Shown here one piece after another: positions 13,469 through 14,964 of a stretch of DNA of 14,964 nucleotides (positions are counted from its first letter, which is position 1; every line of letters begins with the position of its first letter). A program made the position numbers and the translations under genes. The DNA comes from Gammaproteobacteria bacterium (GTDB taxonomy: Bacteria > Pseudomonadota > Gammaproteobacteria > Xanthomonadales > Xanthomonadaceae). Where the stretch lies: contig JANYBA010000367.1 in the NCBI GenBank assembly GCA_025360985.1, positions 1 to 14,964 of the forward strand. Reading direction: 5' to 3'. The notes beneath the pieces are model-generated. The model did not search any database and was not told the DNA's origin. It saw only the letters and a program-made list of their open reading frames with translations.

Positions 13469-14258
13469 ACGCCGGCAAGCCGAAGAAGCGCCGCGCCGTC
13501 GCCGTGGTCGTCGCGGCGGTGATCGCAGCCGGCTCGCCGCGATCGCGCGCCAGTTCCTCGACGATGTGGCGCAGGTGCATCGGCTCGTTGCGCCGGTGCG
13601 ACGGCGCCGGCTTGACGGTACGCGGCAACAGGTAGGGAGCGTCGGTCTCGACCATCAGGCGGTCGGCCGGGATGTCCTTGACGAATTCGCGCAGGTGCTG
13701 GCCGCGGCGTTCGTCGCAGAGCCAGCCGGTGATGCCGATGAAAAAGCCGGCGTCGAGGCATTCGAAGCACTCCTCGCGGGTGCCGGTGAAGCAGTGCACG
13801 ACGGCCGGGCCGATCCGCGCACGGAAGTCCTTCAAGATCGCGAGGAAATCGCCGTGGGCATCGCGCTGGTGCAGGAACAGGGGCTTGTCCGTGTCGACGG
13901 CGATCTGCAGTTGCCGCTCGAAGGCGCGGCGCTGCGCCAGCCGCGGCGACAGGTCGCGGAAATAATCGAGCCCACATTCGCCGACCGCGACGACCTCCGG
14001 CGCACGATGCAATTCGCGCAGCTCGGCGTCGGTGTCGTCGGTGTATTCGATCGCGTGGTGCGGATGCACGCCGGCGGTGGCGAACAGTCGACCCGGATGC
14101 GCGCGCGCGATGGCCAGCGCCTGCCGGGAGCCTTCGCGGCTGGCGCCGGTCACCACGATCTGGGCGACGCCGGCCGCGCGGGCGCGCGCCAGCACGGCAT
14201 CAAGATCGTGCGCAAAACTTTCGTGACCGAGGTTGGCGCCGATGTCGAGCAATTCCAT
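13461..14258 (-). CDS. tatD: TatD family metal-dependent deoxyribonuclease
   Basis: The 265-residue length and motifs match E. coli TatD closely. They include an N-terminal LLDIGANL (TatD itself has DIGxN where YcfH/YjjV paralogs have HxH), STAGVHPH-like ATAGVHPHH, GECGLD with E94, HQRD near 130, HCFTGTREE with H155, GITGWLCDERRG, and ETDAPYLLPR with E204 and D206. The family has a TIM-barrel amidohydrolase fold with two metals. E. coli TatD is a 3'-5' exonuclease acting on single-stranded DNA and is not needed for Tat export. The ATG at 14256-14258 has no Shine-Dalgarno, but a TAGAAT -10 sits six bases upstream, suggesting a leaderless mRNA. It is divergent from hrpB. Confidence 0.95.
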   Translation of the reverse strand: MELLDIGANLGHESFAHDLDAVLARARAAGVAQIVVTGASREGSRQALAIARAHPGRLFATAGVHPHHAIEYTDDTDAELRELHRAPEVVAVGECGLDYFRDLSPRLAQRRAFERQLQIAVDTDKPLFLHQRDAHGDFLAILKDFRARIGPAVVHCFTGTREECFECLDAGFFIGITGWLCDERRGQHLREFVKDIPADRLMVETDAPYLLPRTVKPAPSHRRNEPMHLRHIVEELARDRGEPAAITAATTTATARRFFGLPASI

Positions 14259-14300
14259 GCGCGAATTCTAGCCGAGCCGCCGAACCATTAGACTGCGCCC
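14259..14300. promoter_or_regulatory. Compact tatD/hrpB bidirectional promoter with two leaderless start candidates
   Basis: The 42-base gap has TAGAAT on the minus strand (14265-14270), exactly six bases before the tatD ATG. TAGACT on the plus strand (14289-14294) lies exactly six bases before the hrpB GTG. In both directions the predicted transcription start falls on or next to the start codon, and neither gene has a Shine-Dalgarno. Seventeen bases upstream of each -10 lies the complement of part of the opposite -10, so the two promoters interlock. Confidence 0.5.
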
Positions 14301-14964
14301 GTGGCCATTCCCGACTTTCCGATCACGCCGCTGTTGCCGCAGGTCCTGGCGTCGCTGGCGACGCATCCACGATTGGTGCTGGAAGCGCCACCCGGCGCCG
14401 GCAAGACCACCCAGGTGCCATTGGCGCTGCTGTCGGCGCCCTGGCGCGGCGACGGCCGAATCCTGGTGCTGGAACCGCGCCGGGTCGCAGCGCGCGCCGC
14501 CGCCGGGTTCATGGCGCGCCAGCTGGGCGAGGACCTTGGCGATACCGTCGGTTACCGGATCCGCTTCGAGAACAAGGTGTCGGCTCGCACGCGCGTCGAG
14601 GTCGTCACCGAAGGCATCCTGACCCGCATGATCCAGGACGATCCGATGCTGGAGGGCGTCGCTGCGATCGTCTTCGACGAATTCCACGAGCGGCACCTGG
14701 CCGGCGATCTCGGCCTGGCGCTCGCGCTCGATGTCCAGCAACTGCGCCCGGAACTGCGCCTGCTGGTGATGTCGGCCACGCTCGACGGCGTGGCGCTGGC
14801 GCATTTCCCGGCGCGGCGCGACGAAGCCCTGCTGTTCCAGCTCAAGCGCTGCGTGCTGGCGGCCATCGAACAGCATCCCGGCGATGTGCTGGTGTTCCTG
14901 CCCGGCCAGCGCGAGATCGCCGAACTGCAACGGCTCTTGAGCCCCTCTCCCCCCGGGAGAGGGG
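14301..14964 (+). CDS. hrpB: ATP-dependent RNA helicase HrpB, N-terminal part (possibly defective)
   Basis: The gene runs off the right edge; 221 codons are visible from a GTG at 14301. The DEAH helicase core is clear: Walker A APPGAGKT at 29-36, EPRRVAARAAA, VTEGILTRM, the DEFHER box at 126-131 and SAT at 158-160, then GDVLVFLPGQREI at 194-206 opening the second RecA domain. HrpB is a DEAH-box family helicase of uncertain substrate. Two oddities: after MSATLDGVALAHF (157-169) the sequence jumps to PARRDEALL, so the usual segment with the GRSYPV-type motif (about 20 residues) is absent though the frame stays open. The last codons (SPSPPGRG) are encoded by a palindromic repeat rather than typical HrpB sequence. 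It may be a decaying gene or an assembly fault. No Shine-Dalgarno; probable leaderless start. Confidence 0.8.
   Translation, partial: MAIPDFPITPLLPQVLASLATHPRLVLEAPPGAGKTTQVPLALLSAPWRGDGRILVLEPRRVAARAAAGFMARQLGEDLGDTVGYRIRFENKVSARTRVEVVTEGILTRMIQDDPMLEGVAAIVFDEFHERHLAGDLGLALALDVQQLRPELRLLVMSATLDGVALAHFPARRDEALLFQLKRCVLAAIEQHPGDVLVFLPGQREIAELQRLLSPSPPGRG
14942..14964. repeat. REP-like inverted repeat at the window end
   Basis: CCCCTCTCCC (14942-14951) and GGGAGAGGGG (14955-14964) form a perfect 10-bp inverted repeat around a CCC loop. From memory, CCCCTCTCCC...GGGAGAGGGG elements recur between genes in Xanthomonas, Lysobacter and relatives. Here it lies inside the hrpB reading frame, and the window stops exactly at its end, which may mark a contig edge. 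Confidence 0.7.

Noticed and set aside
1..14964. CRISPR arrays, tRNAs, insertion sequences or phage attachment sites
   Set aside because: No regularly spaced repeats, tRNA-like T-loop motifs, transposase genes or flanking duplications were found by eye on either strand.

Overview
The window reads as chromosomal DNA from a GC-rich gammaproteobacterium, most likely of the Xanthomonadaceae/Lysobacter group (order Lysobacterales). The evidence is the strong G/C third-position bias, the ubiK-comM pair next to a P-II gene, an aceBA operon with a divergent LysR gene, and above all a three-gene 'putative modified peptide / peptide maturation dehydrogenase / peptide modification system cyclase' set that I know mainly from this group. 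No rRNA, tRNA, transposase, phage gene or CRISPR array was seen. All functional calls come from reading motifs and remembered family sequences; no search was run.

Layout. 1-46 (-) is the first 15 codons of a P-II nitrogen regulator. 203-2014 (+) holds ubiK (ubiquinone biosynthesis accessory factor) and comM/yifB (Mg-chelatase-like AAA+ helicase of transformation). 2020-6216 is the most unusual region: a SagB-like flavin dehydrogenase (-), a 93-residue NHLP-like candidate RiPP precursor (+) and a large membrane protein with a class III nucleotidyl cyclase domain plus TPR repeats (-). The precursor and cyclase genes converge so tightly that their stop codons overlap. 6295-7305 (-) encodes a cyclic-nucleotide-binding/GGDEF diguanylate cyclase. 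7389-10350 (-) is aceB-aceA, the glyoxylate shunt, with a LysR regulator facing away at 10471-11436 (+). 11440-12464 (-) is arfB overlapping a PlsC-like acyltransferase gene. 12542-13435 (+) is a secreted/membrane DUF2167 protein. 13461-14258 (-) is tatD. 14301-14964 (+) is the start of the helicase gene hrpB, which looks abnormal and runs off the window inside a perfect CCCCTCTCCC/GGGAGAGGGG inverted repeat.

How the genes may work together. The cyclase and the cNMP-binding GGDEF protein have the same domain content and adjacency as XC_0250/XC_0249 of Xanthomonas campestris, reported to make cGMP and to turn cGMP into a c-di-GMP signal. Here that pair adjoins a candidate RiPP precursor and its SagB-like dehydrogenase. 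The window therefore suggests a peptide modification system physically tied to a cGMP-to-c-di-GMP relay, downstream of the glyoxylate shunt genes on the same strand. The three peptide families exist as computed protein models, but the chemistry, the product and the link to signalling are, as far as I know, undescribed.

The other notable items are non-coding or structural: a 22-bp perfect palindrome before the GGDEF gene, a symmetric tatD/hrpB divergent promoter that predicts two leaderless mRNAs, an apparent loss of about 20 residues in HrpB, and short direct repeats at the stop codons of aceB and tatD.
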